Part shown: piece after piece, positions 13,496 through 25,690 of the stretch | Numbering within the stretch: position 1 is the stretch's first letter | Layout of the letters: each line of letters begins with the position of its first letter | Assembly (NCBI GenBank): GCA_902702965.1 | Contig: CACRXP010000070.1 | Coordinates: forward strand, 1,528,900-1,592,899 | DNA: 64,000 bases | Direction: 5' to 3' | Source: Spirometra erinaceieuropaei | Taxonomy: Eukaryota; Platyhelminthes; Cestoda; Diphyllobothriidea; Diphyllobothriidae | Position numbers and translations under genes: made by a program | Notes under the pieces: generated by a model | What the model saw: only the letters and a program-made list of their open reading frames with translations | What the model was told of the DNA's origin: nothing | The model's database searches: none

Positions 13496-15727
13496 GTGCT
13501 GCATCTTTCGCAAACTGTCATATAAAATGGAAAGAGTGCCTTCATCGGAATAATATCGACTTCACCTTCTGCTCAGCTGCCATTTTATGGCGCATTTGTC
13601 CTCGTGGGCACGTAGCCTATTTACCTATGTCCTCTGCGCCGGGCGAAAAAACACATGTTCGTATATAGTTGACGACTATCAGTAGTGTTCATTCACCTCG
13701 CTGTCAGTCTTCTGGGTTATGTACAAAAAACAGTTAACAATTTAACTGGATTCTTATCAGCTCACAAAACATAAAGGTCCTTGTCATGGTTGGAAAACTT
13801 TTACTGCCGAAGAAGTGCGTACACAAAGGTACTGCAAAATTTATACGAGCCCACTTTTTCAGGCAATAGCCACCGAAACTCTGTGTATCGAATAACGAAA
13901 GATGCAGTCTATATTACAGTCGGAGAGTTCATGGAACAACCTACAGAAGTCTAACCTCATGATCGAGGACTTGCATGCAACGGGGCATTCCGCAGAGCAA
14001 TTTCTGAATAAAAAATTAAAACTGCTATAATCGAAGGGATTTGGGATGATGTCATTTAATGTTACCTCGCTCTCAAAGTCAATACCGACGGGTCTCACAT
14101 TCCAGCCACCTAATCACCGACAGTCCCAAATTCGCGAAAAATGCGATGGTCAGTTGACATTCTATAATCTTATAGAACACAATGTATGCTGCCTAAAGGC
14201 ACTGTTAACTGCTAGGTGGTCACATTGAGTCAAAAAGTAACAATCTAGTGGGAAGCTGTAATGTTTCCGTCCTTAACTTTGGTTGTCATATTGTGAACGT
14301 TATGCTCAAGAAACAACAACGCGTGCTTGTTCTCTACAAATCTGAAAACCATCATCACGGGAATTGCCTGTGTTATAGTTAAAATGGATCAAAGCAACCA
14401 TTGCGCTTATAAAAAATAAACCAGCTAACAGGTGGCTTGCAAAGTGTACATTATATGCTTCACGATGTTGTCGAAAAACTAAATGTCGGACAATTACTCG
14501 TGCTTAAAAACAAAACGTTTATGTGATTGTGGTAATTAGAAATACCACTTGGCGGCTGAGCGTGTCAATAATAGGCACCAACAATGAGTCGTTAATATTT
14601 GTCATGCCACTTGAAGAATGCTATATGAGTTTAGTTGATAAAAGTTGGCAGCTTCAGTGGTCCGCCTTAGCAAAAAGTTGTAATCCGTTCGCCTCCATTG
14701 CGCTAATATGTATTCTATTGATCGTCGTTTAGGAAAGCTGCCGCTTCATACGACCGGATGTTTGCTTCAGGATTGCTGACGTGACCGATAAGATGGCATG
14801 ATCTTGTGCGAGGAACTATATTTTTTATCATTCACAAATTCCTAATACCCGTTTATTTTATGCGAAAACACCGGACATGTGGCCTGTACTCTATTTCACG
14901 CATTTAGTCTGCGGAATGTCCATTTTCATGAGATAAGCATGTGGCCGGCCCGGGGCATCATTACTGAAGCGGTGTCGAAGGTGCATAAATCCACCAACAG
15001 ATCAGTCCTTAAGGTTTTGCAGCTATTTTGGTAAATACAGTACATGGCATTTATTTTAACGCAAATACTTAATACAACACAAATAGTTCAACTGTGCTTT
15101 TATTAAAACTACTTTCTAGTGGAATTGTATGAGTCAAGCATTGACCATTGTTCATGTAGATCTCATTCATCATTAATCAGCACAGAATAATAATATAAGA
15201 AGTGGTTAAGTGTAAGTTATGGCATCCGCCATAAGCAGTCGTTATAGCTGTAAGCATGATAAATTCAAGAAAACTACGGTCAATTTGCTATCCCAAAATG
15301 TTCACTGACGCCCTGAAATGTGTTATCACTTCCAAACGATTGCATCAGTAGAAATGTACTATTTATAATCAGTACCAAGCACGAGGTGGTTACGTGTAAA
15401 TTTTGGCATAAACCGTTCGCATTAACATAAGCGACATAATTCGTGAAAAAGTTTACACTGCAGGGATCATAAACGGACGACCCAGAAGTATTTGACCATA
15501 GAATTCGGAAATACTATGAATGAAATAAATGCCTGAAGCGTTATTGGTCGATTTGTAAACCTGAGTGTTCACTGCAATGTAAGCTTGTTCAGCCTTTTAC
15601 GAATGGGTACAGACAAAACCAGCGCGGATTAACTGAATCAAGCTAAATGGTTCATACAACGTTGTGGCTAGTGGCGTATGAATTTAAAGTAAGCTGATGC
15701 GCGGGAAAGCAGATTTCCCATTTCCCC

Positions 15728-18700
15728 ATGAGTTGCAATCTGGTCTTTGTGGTGTTGACGATATTCCAGTATTTGCGACCAAATTTCGCCTGCATGCAGT
15801 CGACAGATACAAGTGAGTTCGGCTATCCACCATTGCAATGCAAATTGTCGCATATTTTTGTTTTAACTGCCGCATTGAGTATCTTTGCTCGTTAGACTAA
15901 TGAAGGCTGCAAAGTTGCATGAAAATATGGTGCTACATATGCATTTTTGAAATTCAATAAGTTTTCTAAATAAACTTGAGCAAATTCCATTTTAAGGGCT
16001 TTGTTAAAGGCGCGACCTGCTAACGGACTTAGGTCTCATAATTATGTAGTACGATGCCCTTAAAACATGACCAGGTATTTAACCTACGTTTATACTCAGG
16101 TAATGTATGCCTTATACCTGTTTTTGTTAAAGATCATGCGCTGTAACAAAATACATCATTTATGTTTTCTCTTCATTCTTCCTTCTATCCATATTCGATC
16201 TAGCCGAAAGTCCTTGTCCACGTAATCGAGGGATAGTGGATCTAGGAGAAATTTTGCTGCAAGGACTTCGTAAAGTATCTTCATTCGAGTTTGAAATACA
16301 ATATGAGAGAAATACCAAAACGAGACTAGAAATGGCCATTCCCAATGATCCTACAATACATGCATGTTTCAATGTTGGTATAGATGAAGAGACGTTGGAT
16401 CCAAAACTGGCATGCAATCTCACGTTTTCCTATATTAAAATCTACGTGGCCTACATAGTAAGCATGGACCGATTTATTGGTCTATTTGTAATGCTTCTCA
16501 ATCGTTTATACAAATACGTTCGAAACCACAATCCTGGCAATCGGTAAATGAAAAATAAACGTTCATAAATCCAAATAACGGATTAGTTTCTAACGTAAAT
16601 GTATAAGAGGCTGAGCGCGATAATTGATGTAATATTTTCTTGCCATCGTGAGTTATTATATCTATTAGACAAAAAGGTTAGATGGTAGTTGGTAGCCCTC
16701 GCGGTACCGAAAACTCCCAGCTACCTGTCTTACGGGACCGGTGGTAATAGGGGCTATGCGGGTGGGGCAGATAAGTGGAGGCGTAAATGGCGCTTGTAGG
16801 GTATGCCTGGAATTAACGTTCCTGGCAAAGCGGAAGCCTAATTTAAATAAGGTGATAAATGCAAGGAGGGTATAGGAATAAGCATAGATAATTAGTACGG
16901 TATGCGGAATAAATGTATCCTTGTCCCAGATTGGAAAGAATAGCAGGTGATTGCGAACAATCAACAGGAAGAAGGCAGTGTGTCTTAAGGTCATTCCGCA
17001 GTATGTGAGATGGTACTCTGACCAACAGAATGGACATGAGAACACGAGAGTCAAGTAGCGGCATGCAGGACGGCATAACGCAAGCGGGGTAAGACTTTAT
17101 TGCGAAAAATATATTTGGGCGAAAGAGAAAATCGGCAAATAATAGTGTATTGACAGTGTGGCCACATCTAGGATTAAAATTAGGGCAGTAGTTGTTGGCT
17201 ATACATAAATGGTGTACTATACAATGTAAAGAGAAATTAGCACTCTGTATATGAAGTTACACTTTGTTCTGCTTGCAGAGCCCAGTCTCTTAGAAGGCGA
17301 AGGAAAGCAGGACCGCGAGTGGATAGGCCGACAGATTATTCGGGGATCCTGGAAATAATCCAGTCATCCTACCTAGTGCAGTATCTCCAGCAGAAAGGAC
17401 TACTGACCTGTAGGGTCTTATGTTGATGTCGAAAGGTCATGCCCTTACAGATACTGCGACAGCACACGGATGGTTATGTCTTCAGGTAACATCTGGGTAC
17501 TGTGGTATGTAGCCTAGGATAGTACCTCCAAAATGAATCAGATACAGGTAACACAGTGCGCGCATGCAATGAGAAGCATAATGAGAAGCATGATGAATCA
17601 TAATCCGCCTAGGATAAATCTTTCGTCCTTTACTAAAGATTTCCATGTAGGGGTTCAATACAATGAGTCAATATAGACATTTTGCAGCGCCTCGTTCTCG
17701 GGGCGGTTAAAGTGAAGAAGAAAGTCATCCTGACAGGGCTTCTGCGCGTGCACTCCCAGACATAATGAGAACGTAATCACAGAACTTGAAATCGAGCCAG
17801 TAAATAAAATTGTAGAATCAGTGGTCAGAGCTACCAACTACCATCCTACCGACAAAAATATTTAAGGACGTCTTTGAGACGTATGAATCTTAATTAAAAT
17901 TTTGTTATATTTGAGCTTTCGCGTTGACCCTTCTTTAGGCACTAATGGAGATGATCGAACTCTTTTTGTTCACGTAACAACAAACGACACTCGTTTTATC
18001 TGCGGTTCTGTGATATTTCAGTGTAATTTTCTGTCTAGCAACGATGTTCGTTCGTGTGAAATTGAATATTTCGTAAGAAAATTGAATTGCAATTGGGAGC
18101 AGCGTCCAAGGCGTATTGTTCTTAAATTTTGACGCATTCCTAATGGTCTTGGTGTTCTAAATTTTGCAGATCTTCTGCGCATAAAATTAAAAGGCAGACA
18201 ACATTCGGTTAAACCTTGTCCACGTAAATTTAGATACAAGGAGTATTTACAATGTAACGTCGAATTATTTTTGCGAGCTTTGGAGAGCCATTCGAATTTA
18301 TCAAACAAAGTACGATTTAACTTTGATTACAACATGCGGGCATAAAACTATGACTTATAGGATATTTATTAAAATGACTTACAGAGAATAAATGATCGCA
18401 ATATTCTATGCATCCAAACCATTTGAACATAAATAGTTGTCCTTTACTCACTTTTGTCATTTGCTTAAAAATTACTTGTGTCTTTGCATGCAGAATGCTT
18501 TTTTAATCTGCCACTGATAAGGGTTTTAATAACCTATTATCCTAAGCAATAAACGCTAGGCAAACTCACAGAGCTATTGAAAGTAATCAGGATTGTGAAC
18601 ATTGCATTCCAATTAATTCTACAGTCTGTGCTATTATTCTGTTAATCCGGAAAGGCTATAAGTAAATGCAATCAAAAGCTTTTTCCTTTACCATGAATTC

Positions 18701-19085
18701 ATTTCATGTTTATAAACATTTGTCCTATTGGAGTATGGCCTTCAAGTAAAATGCGGTAGGAAAAATTTTGCCTTTTGTTCAGTCAAATCGCCACGTGACC
18801 GGCGGACTGGGACCTCAACGTGCAGTCGTGGATTCGATGCAACTAAATGCAACGGATGTGTTGTCTGTTGCAGAATTTTATGTTATTACGGACGATATGT
18901 CAAGAAAAACAATGCTGCAATTCGCAAAACTTGTTTTTAACAACATAGACGTCGACGGAGCATTGCAGCAGAACAGCGGTGTGTCGGCTATGAATATACA
19001 ATGGAGGGAATGGACTCTGAACGCACTACGCCAACTTGCGACAGATGCAACATCAAAGCATTTGATAAGAACTTGCGTCTTATAG
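15728..19085 (+). CDS. G1: predicted secreted protein, three exons
   Basis: Predicted exons are 15,728-15,812, 16,204-16,457 and 18,783-19,085, giving 213 residues. Exon 1 encodes MSCNLVFVVLTIFQYLRPNF and then AC, a short signal peptide, and ends in phase 1 at a strong donor (A|GTGAGT). Exon 2 follows an acceptor ATCTAG, opens with ESPCPRNRG and contains HACFNV and LACNLTF. It ends in phase 0 at ATA|GTAAGC. Exon 3 follows TTGTTCAG and ends RTCVL-stop. Phases fit and all three exons are open. Asn-Leu-Thr and Asn-Ala-Thr give two N-glycosylation sequons. The protein is therefore likely exported, with five cysteines after the signal core. I do not recognise the family. Support comes from the duplicated copy at 36 kb with the same exon lengths, and from G3/G4, which share the phases and the Cys-Pro and Cys-x(1,2)-Asn-Val motifs. 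Intron 2 hosts a Merlin insertion. Confidence 0.75.
16668..17858 (+). mobile_element. Merlin-family DNA transposon, 1,175 bp defective copy
   Basis: The element spans 16,676-17,850 and is flanked by a perfect 8-bp target site duplication, GACAAAAA (16,668-16,675 and 17,851-17,858). Its ends are 21-bp terminal inverted repeats matching at 19 of 21 positions. They begin GG and contain ATGGTAGTTGGTAGC. An 8-bp duplication and GG-starting ends fit the Merlin superfamily. A longer copy at 51,101-53,213 lies in the opposite orientation and carries a recognisable transposase end. The insertion is in intron 2 of G1. The corresponding intron of G2 lacks it, and subtracting the element and one target copy leaves introns of 1,142 and 1,125 nt. 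Confidence 0.9.
17279..17426 (+). pseudogene. Merlin transposase N-terminal fragment
   Basis: Preceded by CTGCTTGCAG, which looks like a splice acceptor, an open stretch encodes RRRRKAGPRVDRPTDYSG, then ILEIIQSSYLVQYLQQKGLL, and then hits a stop. The same peptide with few changes occurs in the 51-53 kb copy, where it continues into the transposase C-terminal region. Here the catalytic part is absent, so this copy could only move with help from another element. Confidence 0.7.
17851..18782. other. Remainder of G1 intron 2
   Basis: Intron sequence downstream of the Merlin copy. The open stretch at 17,902-18,132 weakly resembles 37,026-37,223 in the duplicated intron. Its possible acceptors put it out of phase with exon 2, so I do not include it as an exon. 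Confidence 0.5.
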
Positions 19086-19621
19086 AAATACGAAGTCTGC
19101 TCAGTACCTTTAAGGTATCGGGTCATAGGGGAGCGCGTTTCATAAATATTCGAATGGAACTAATTTTTGCTTAATACATTTGGTAACATAAACGTCTACT
19201 TATATCTTCGTTTTTATGGTCGGTTCATTTGCAGTGTATACAGTACTTGACCTAACCTATGATAGTTGGTAACGTAAAGTGCTATAAAATTTCCGAATGC
19301 CATAAACGTTGGGCATCCCGTTCGGTCTTCCAGCGACTTTAAGAAAATATCCCTTCACTGTGCGAAAAATATGCTAAGGCAACTTTTTAGCAAGATGTCT
19401 ACAGTTTTGAACAAAAACAGACGTTGCGATTTATTAAGGCGATTTCATGTATAAATACTGTCCCAGACTTTCGTTACGAATATGAGCGTGTTTATCCTTA
19501 AGTAATGAGTAATTAACGCTCAAACGTTCTTCCAGATAAGACATGCTGCATTTGGGCATCTGAATATGCTGCTTGATGTTAACCGTGAGAATTTGCTTGC
19601 TGTAACTACATATATATATAT

Positions 19622-20630
19622 GGGCAGAATAGCATTACCGACAAAGACAAGGGAGACTGGAATGGCCATTTCTGGCTTATTAGCCGTCGTCAGCCAGCCA
19701 TAAGCCAGAAATGGCCATTCCAGTCTCCCTTGTCTTTGTCGGTAATGCTATTCGGCCTATATATATCATGCGCCGCTGTGCGGCTGCTGGTTGGGCTCGA
19801 GAGAGAGCCCTTAAGGCACAACGGAACGAGTGAGTTCCGTATGAACGATCGGTGAGCGCCCCCTAACATCATATATATATATATATTATGACAGATGGAC
19901 GCTTACCGATCAGGTTTCAGAACGTGCTGGTTCTGTTGTGCCTTGCGGCTCATACTTAAACCCTTGCAGGCAGTCGCACAGCGACCAGTGATATATGTAT
20001 ATAAGGTGATACCGACAAAGACAAGGGAGGCCGGAATGGCCATTTCTGGCTTATTAACCAAAGATCCCGGGTTCGAATCTTAAGTGATCCACACTTGGGG
20101 TTGGCTTTGACTGGCTGATGACGGCTAAAAAGCCAGAAATGGCCATTCCGGTCTACCTTGCCTTTGTCGGCTCCACCTCATCTACGTCTACTACTAGTCG
20201 CTGTGCGACTGCCTGCGAGCGTTCTAGTATGAGCACCAAGGCACAACAGAACCAGCACGTTCTGAAACCTGATCGGTAAGCGCCCACTATCATAATTAAT
20301 ATTCCCGATCACAACGGACAGGACAACGAGCCCGTGGCTCAATGGTAGAGCGTCAAAACTCCATGACCAAAGATCCCGGGTTAGAATCTCAAGTGATCCA
20401 CACTGGGGGTTGGGTATGACTGGCTGATGACGGCTAATAAGCCAGAAATGGCCATTCCGGTCTCCCTTGTCTTTGTCGGTACCATCTCATCTATATCTAC
20501 TACTAGTGGCTGTGCGACTGCCTGCGAGGTTTCTAGTATGAGCCCCAAAGGCATAACGGAACGAGCATGTTCCGTAACCTACCTGATCGGTGAGCATCAT
20601 CTGTCATAATTCATATTCCCGATCACCTTA
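19622..20630. mobile_element. Cluster of tRNA-derived SINE copies in both orientations
   Basis: Several copies of one SINE family are packed here. The shared modules are a head with AGGCACAACGGAACGAGTGAG and GATCGGTGAGCGCC, a tRNA-like part with an A box (TGGCTCAATGGTAGAGC near 20,336) and a B box-like GGGTTAGAATC (GGGTTCGAATC near 20,070), and a tail with GGCTAATAAGCCAGAAATGG and CCCTTGTCTTTGTCGG. Pol III boxes in a dispersed short element are the basis for calling it a SINE. Copies are truncated and mutually inverted or tandem, which suggests that new insertions landed in old ones. AT runs separate them. Confidence 0.8.
19627..19753. repeat. Perfect 53-base inverted repeat made from two SINE tails
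   Basis: Positions 19,627-19,679 are the exact reverse complement of 19,701-19,753, with a 21-base loop. Both arms are the SINE tail (CCAGAAATGGCCATTCCAG, then CTCCCTTGTCTTTGTCGG), ending next to an AT run on each side. All 53 positions pair, although copies elsewhere in the window differ from each other, so the inverted pair is recent or maintained by gene conversion. Transcribed, it would form a long hairpin. Confidence 0.9.
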
Positions 20631-20702
20631 TCTACAGGCAAAACTGCTGACCCCAACTGTTAATATGAAAGAGGAGAATGAGGCGATCTCTGTGGAAGAT
20701 GG

Positions 20703-20755
20703 TTTATTCATCTGACCTTTTGTGTTCATGCTCGAGCACATCATCGGAGATAGAC
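20703..20755 (-). ncRNA. Degenerate hammerhead-like PLE end
   Basis: The minus strand reads GTCTATCTCCGATGATGTG, a short stem-loop region, then CACAAAAGGTCAGATGAATAAA. It aligns with the motifs at 12.7, 23.9, 54.2 and 59.5 kb but has lost the CTGATGA/GAAAC core (CCGATGA, CAAAAG). It is probably a decayed PLE terminus. No PLE coding remains are visible next to it. Confidence 0.3.
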
Positions 20756-22211
20756 AACGTGAGAAATACAGGGTTTGAATAGGCCATCTGCACTCGCATC
20801 CGATAGGTTCGTTCCGTTCCTCAACTTCCACATATATATATCAGAGGGAAGACGACAGTATGGGGGTAGATTGATACAGCACTGTTTCTGGCTTGTTCGC
20901 TTTCATTCAGCCAATCATAACCCGGACCACCAGCTGGGACCGGAAACACAGAGACATGCGCACAGACAAATCTGGCGCAACTCGTCCACCACTGGGGTTT
21001 ACCAGATGGGCCATAAGCAGTTCATCGAACCGACGTTCATCAGTGCCTAGCTACTGCCATTCTCTGTCCCTGCAGATCGGGCATTTATTCTTTCAGGAAT
21101 ATGTATATATATTTATATTATATATAATATATACATAAATTGAATTGTGTCATACATCAGACCAAAACAATATTTGTATTAAGAGTAAATCATGCATGTC
21201 ATTCAATGCGTTCAGAATTCATTTTAGATATTTGATGGTCAGAACAAGGAAGACCATGCAAATGTGACACAAGAGTTGCTTTGATAATTAACACTTCTGC
21301 ATATTCAAAATCATATTAAAAGCAAACGGTATTCAGTTAACCGGTTATGTCAGTCATCTGGTGTTAGCATTTGGAGCAATGGCTGACGGAGTTGCAAAAA
21401 CCTATCTCAACGTGTGTCTCGTACAACCAGATTGGCACCACCTTCATAGGGTTTACTTAAGTAATTGGTTTCTCACCAAACTACTGTCATCATAAAGTCG
21501 CGATGGATTAAAATGACTCAGACTAGTCACGTAAAGTGTTCGTTGATATGCTTTGTCGGAGAAGTTCGTGATTTTGCCCTAACGTGCTGTTTCCTTACCC
21601 CGAAAACAACCTTCTTCGCAAGATTTTTGGAGTTGGACGTCGCAGCCAACGGGAATTTTACAGTCCATCTACGTGCGTTATATGTGACCTGGTTAGACAA
21701 CAGGAGACGTCAAATGATGTAGTCTCCACCGTAGTGAGCGGTACATGTCCTGTCTGTGATTCGGTTGTTATGGGACATGTTAGTGTTAGAGGAGACTAGA
21801 CTGTGCTCCGTGCGTCAACGCATTATTCGTACTGACGGCAGCAATCCAACCTCAGGAGACTTTGCCATGTTCATATCATATGTTCGTCAGTAGCTTATTT
21901 CAAAAGACATCGTTGGCGCCTCGATTGACGTTTAGCGTAGATAAAAAAAACTTCTTAATCGACGCATGCACAACAATAAACTGAATTTGTATATGCACAT
22001 GATGGAGTCCTACACTTAAAGTACCCATTTTCACATGTAAGGCTTTACAGTAAACGGTAAATCGGCAAGTTTATGTCTATATGTTGCGGGGTGTAAGTCC
22101 TGAGTAGGACATTTGGAGGCAAGGCCTACGACGATATAATATGCCGCATTAAGCGTCGTTTCGTGCATTTCGACGCTGTTAAGCTCTAAAACTATCCTGT
22201 GTAAATGAGAT
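20756..22211. other. Intergenic DNA, nothing recognised
   Basis: Contains an AT-rich palindromic stretch near 21,100-21,140. The open frames at 20,775-21,050 and 21,465-21,722 have no recognised domain and no splice context that I can defend. Confidence 0.4.
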
Positions 22212-22385
22212 GGTGCCGATAAAGACAAGGGAAACCGGAATGGCCATTTCTGGCTTATTAGCTGTCATCAGCCAGTCAAACCCAACCCCAAGTGTGGATC
22301 ACTTGAGATTCAAACCCGGGATCTTTGGTCATGGAGTTTGACGCTCTCCCGTTGAGCCACAAGCCCCTTGTCCTATCGGTTTTGT
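22212..22385 (-). mobile_element. SINE copy, tRNA-related part and tail
   Basis: On the minus strand the copy has an A box (TGGCTCAACGGGAGAGC), a B box-like GGGTTTGAATC, then GGCTGATGACAGCTAATAAGC and the CCAGAAATGGCCATTCCGG tail. It belongs to the subfamily near 20,330-20,480, sharing TCCATGACCAAAGATCCCGG. The head module is missing. Confidence 0.8.
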
Positions 22386-23830
22386 GTCAGCAAGCTGCTT
22401 CCCACGGTTAGCACCGAAAAAATAATTACTTTTCAAGTGTCAAATACTCTGTTAACTTAAACTCCCAGGTGCGCAACCGAAGTCCAAGACAGGTATTAAC
22501 ATGGCAAGTAGCCCGAATAAATCGCAACATCTATTTTTACTCAAATTTATAATCGATTTCCTTGATAAACTTGCAAGGGCACATTTACTGCACGCAAAGG
22601 GCACTTTCTTCAAGATGCTGGATGACTGAGTAAAATACGCAACCTCTAATGCGTCCAAAGTGTCCAATGCCAGTCTTTTTCATCAGGTTTCATGACGTAG
22701 TTCAGGCCATTTAGATCATGTACCAGATTTGCTGCACAACGCTGTACAAGCCTATGACATGCTGAATACACAATGAAACGTGGCACTGAAACCTGTGCGG
22801 CATAGTTTAGGTAAAGTCAAATGAAGGCGATGCTAAATCTTCCGAAAGATCCTCATAAACACCTACAAACTTTCTCTTGACAATGCGCAGTTCAACCAAT
22901 GGGCTTTTTATGCAGTCTTAATGCATTGCAAATACGAATTCAGGAAGCTTGGTAGGAAAGTTAGATCTGCTTTTGAGGACACTTTGCGGACTGTCTTTCA
23001 AGCAACGTGTCTTCAAACGGTCTTAGATGCAAATAAAAGAACAATACATTTTTACAAATTTAAATCAACCTGATCGCATATGTCACGTCTGCAGGCAGTA
23101 CAAATGATTTTAAAGGCCTCTTGTTGTCAATCGCGCCTTTAGTTTTTTTTTTCAGAGGTCAATGTCTTCGGCAAGCAAAACCTTAGTGCACGTAAACTGT
23201 TGAAGGCTGTTATTTAGATGATTAGTTGGTAAATGCAAGAGATCAGGATCGTCGATGTGAGAAATATGAAGGGTTCCTCGGATAGACGGACGTGAGTGGT
23301 TGATTTCTCGAAAGAGTTTAGCCAGCAGCCCAGTATGAAAGCGTTATGAGAAAAAATTGACCAAAATTCTGAATAAATGATCGAATTAATCGGCCCTTGG
23401 CCGATCGAGTTTCTTTTTCATTCGCTGTCCCTGAATGCTGGCGGCCTTCTGCGTTGTGGCGTCACCTCAATGGGGGTCAATTGCACATTTGCGCCCCTTT
23501 GGGTGACTTGGCCGACAGGCCGTGTTTACGCGCTAAGTTTAAGCTCCATATGACCATCCTGTCTTGGCCATGGCGTATGTAGTAACGTAGAACCTTAAGG
23601 GTTGCAGACACGCCTAGATGCCTGCTGATAGACTTAATATCTGAATGCCAAAACTCGAATGTGGGACGTTCTGTCCTTGAGGTACCCCGGAATAAGACGG
23701 CGAGTCGACAATTTGCGTCCGGCTGGCGGCTCGTAACAGTCGTGAAACGGCCTTGAGAAATGCTTGAAAGCAAGAACTAGGCATTCAGACTTTGGGCTGC
23801 TCTTGTTTTTGTTCGTCATTTGTTGACTTG
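22386..23830. other. Intergenic DNA with an unidentified GC-rich block
   Basis: Positions 23,397-23,800 are GC-richer than their surroundings, with overlapping open frames on both strands (up to 98 codons on the minus strand). They directly abut a PLE 3' end at 23,830, so this may be the decayed body of that element. I cannot match it to RT or GIY-YIG motifs. Confidence 0.35.
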
Positions 23831-23833
23831 GTA

Positions 23834-24010
23834 CTTATATTGCTTGTGAAGCAGTTGTGAAGGAGGAGACGCGATCTCCGGGACAAGAGCTTTATTCGCC
23901 TGACGTTTCGGATTCCCGACCGAACACAGCGTCAGAGACACTAGCAGATACCAATCGGCAATGAACAAGGGGCTGCCGTATTTATAGGATGCAGTTGCCA
24001 TGCTACCGCA
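23834..24010 (-). mobile_element. Penelope-like element 3' terminal segment
   Basis: It carries the minus-strand motif at 23,891-23,939 (GTCTCTGACGCTG ... GGGAATCCGAAACGTCAG ... AATAAAGCTCTTGTCCCGG). On its other side is CGTATTTATAGGATGCAGTTG ... CATGCTACCGCATACC, the same order as at the PLE 3' end near 59,460-59,590. A hammerhead-like core (CTGACGC in place of CTGATGA, then CGAAAC) is present but altered. Confidence 0.55.
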
Positions 24011-25430
24011 TACCTACGAAAGAGTTGTTCATCTCACTTATTAAGTGTTCTCCAGCCGAGCATAATAATTTCGTTGTCATGCTTTGTACAGTACCTAATT
24101 TTGGTGATATTGGTATTGAATTCGTGGATGCATCATAACACAAAAACAAATCACCCTTAAGATTGGAGTTTGTAACCTCCAATCAGTTGTAGCTGTCAAA
24201 GCAAACAAGAATAAACCGAATCAATTGATTAAAAAATCATTTGCACAAGAGAGGAAGGCACCTATGCTTCACGTAGATTTTTGGGCATACCGTTCCGTTT
24301 CCAAATTGCTGACATTCGAAGTTATGTTTATTATACTCGTTTTAATGGTTAGAAATTGAACAGATCATAGAAAAACTATATGAATGTGAGACAGCTATTG
24401 ACTTCAGACCAGGCGCTTTGGCGAATTTCAGTCAACACAACTCCCCATTGCTAGTGCCGACGCAGGATAAATTCCCCTGTCGAGGAGATGTAAGCGAAGT
24501 TTAGTTTTTAGACGGGTGAAGGAGAAAAACCATTAGAGGTTCAAACGGAGACTGTTTAAAAGGAATTTGAAATAATGGATGTCTAATATTGGTCAACAGT
24601 CTTTAAAGTTCCTATTAGGTCCTTTTGGCAGGGATCAAGTCAAATTTCTTTCAATGCTGCATATTTAGTGTCATAAGAGTTTCGGGTGTTCAAGATAATT
24701 TTTCGACATATTAAAATCAAATTTGTGTCGATGTTTATTAGCCTCATTTTTACAAGTGTTCTTTTTCTTCATTGTAATCCCATAGGTGTTCTTCAGAGAC
24801 ATTTCGCCGATAGTGTTTACATAGGTGATTTGCCTTTTAAAAGATGCCTTCAGTTTTCGATACCCCCCATCAGTTGATCAGTGACAGTTTTTCTTCTGAG
24901 AGAACAGTCGCAGTAAAAAATCATCTTCAGTAACTAACCGAACGTCCTCCAATTGTTATTGCCGATACCAATTTCATTTTGGCATGAAACCTCCGAGAGT
25001 TCTCACAATTGTATATTCTCATTTTTTAACATTTCTTACCCATCTGTCAGGACGGTCTGACTAAGGGAACACCGATTACTCGATGCGCGGCGCGTTCCGG
25101 TCACTTGAATCTATTCGTGGAAGGTCCTGTAGGTCAAGCACATTCTCCCTGTCCGGACAAAAATAGGGTAAATGCAGTTTGACCCGTTATCCCTCCCCGA
25201 TCTTTGTGCTCGCCGCAGGTAACGTTCTAACACGGGAGCTCAGCTGTTGTCCACAGGAGCATTGGAATGCCCAGAGATAAGGACATTCTTCTTCTCACTA
25301 ACTTTTTGCAGTTCAGTTAGGAAAAGGAGATTTGGCTGATGATGTAATTTGGCAATGGAAGTTAGCTTACGGGTTGCATAATTTACAGTCCCACCCAGCT
25401 CGATCTAATTCATCTCATCTAAAGTTAAAA
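24011..25430. other. AT-rich intergenic DNA, nothing recognised
   Basis: No exon set, RNA gene or known repeat was found. A 63-codon hydrophobic open frame at 24,686-24,877 has no homologous partner in the window. Confidence 0.45.
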
Positions 25431-25690
25431 AAAACCTTCCAAGATTTCGAAAATAACCTTCAGTGTTTGTTGTTTTAAAACCTAATTATAATCCTTCCTT
25501 GAGTATAAAATATAATGAGGACGGAATTCTCTATCAAACGACTAAAAATCCTATTTCCGATTATACAAGATTTCCGATTTCCGATTATACAAGATATATT
25601 AGAATATGCAAGGCCACCGAAAGTGAATGGCAAAAATTCACACCACATAAACAGTCACTTTTTACCGAGCACGGTTTCTACAGGTGATAG
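25430..25690. repeat. Dispersed repeat R2, short 3' copy
   Basis: Related to the 3' part of the R2 copies at 28,430-29,400 and 40,895-41,840. Shared pieces are CCTTCCTTGAGTATAAAATATAATGAGGACG (other copies have CCTTCGAGTATAcAATtgAAaGAaGACG) and a later CAGTCACTTTTTACCGAGCACGG. Two tandem copies of a short unit (CCGATTATACAAGAT) lie at 25,557-25,593. Confidence 0.6.

Larger units (their letters stand above)
13940..19550. repeat. Segmental duplication, copy 1 (carries gene G1)
   Basis: This block matches 33,700-38,725 in the same orientation, about 20 kb downstream. Landmarks include GCAGAGCAATTTCT near 13,990 (against ACAGAGTAATTTCT at 33,755), the three exons of G1 against those of G2, and similarity past the stop codon to about 19,545. 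Introns are clearly diverged while exon lengths are conserved (85, 254 and 303 nt here). The copies therefore arose by an old direct duplication. The only large length difference is the Merlin transposon at 16,676-17,850, absent from copy 2. Confidence 0.85.

Noticed and set aside
17902..18132. Open frame in G1 intron 2 as an extra exon (ends at a GTAAGA donor and weakly resembles 37,026-37,223)
   Set aside because: All usable acceptors put it out of phase with exon 2, and the matching frame in G2 lacks the donor. A direct exon 2 to exon 3 join already fits in phase.
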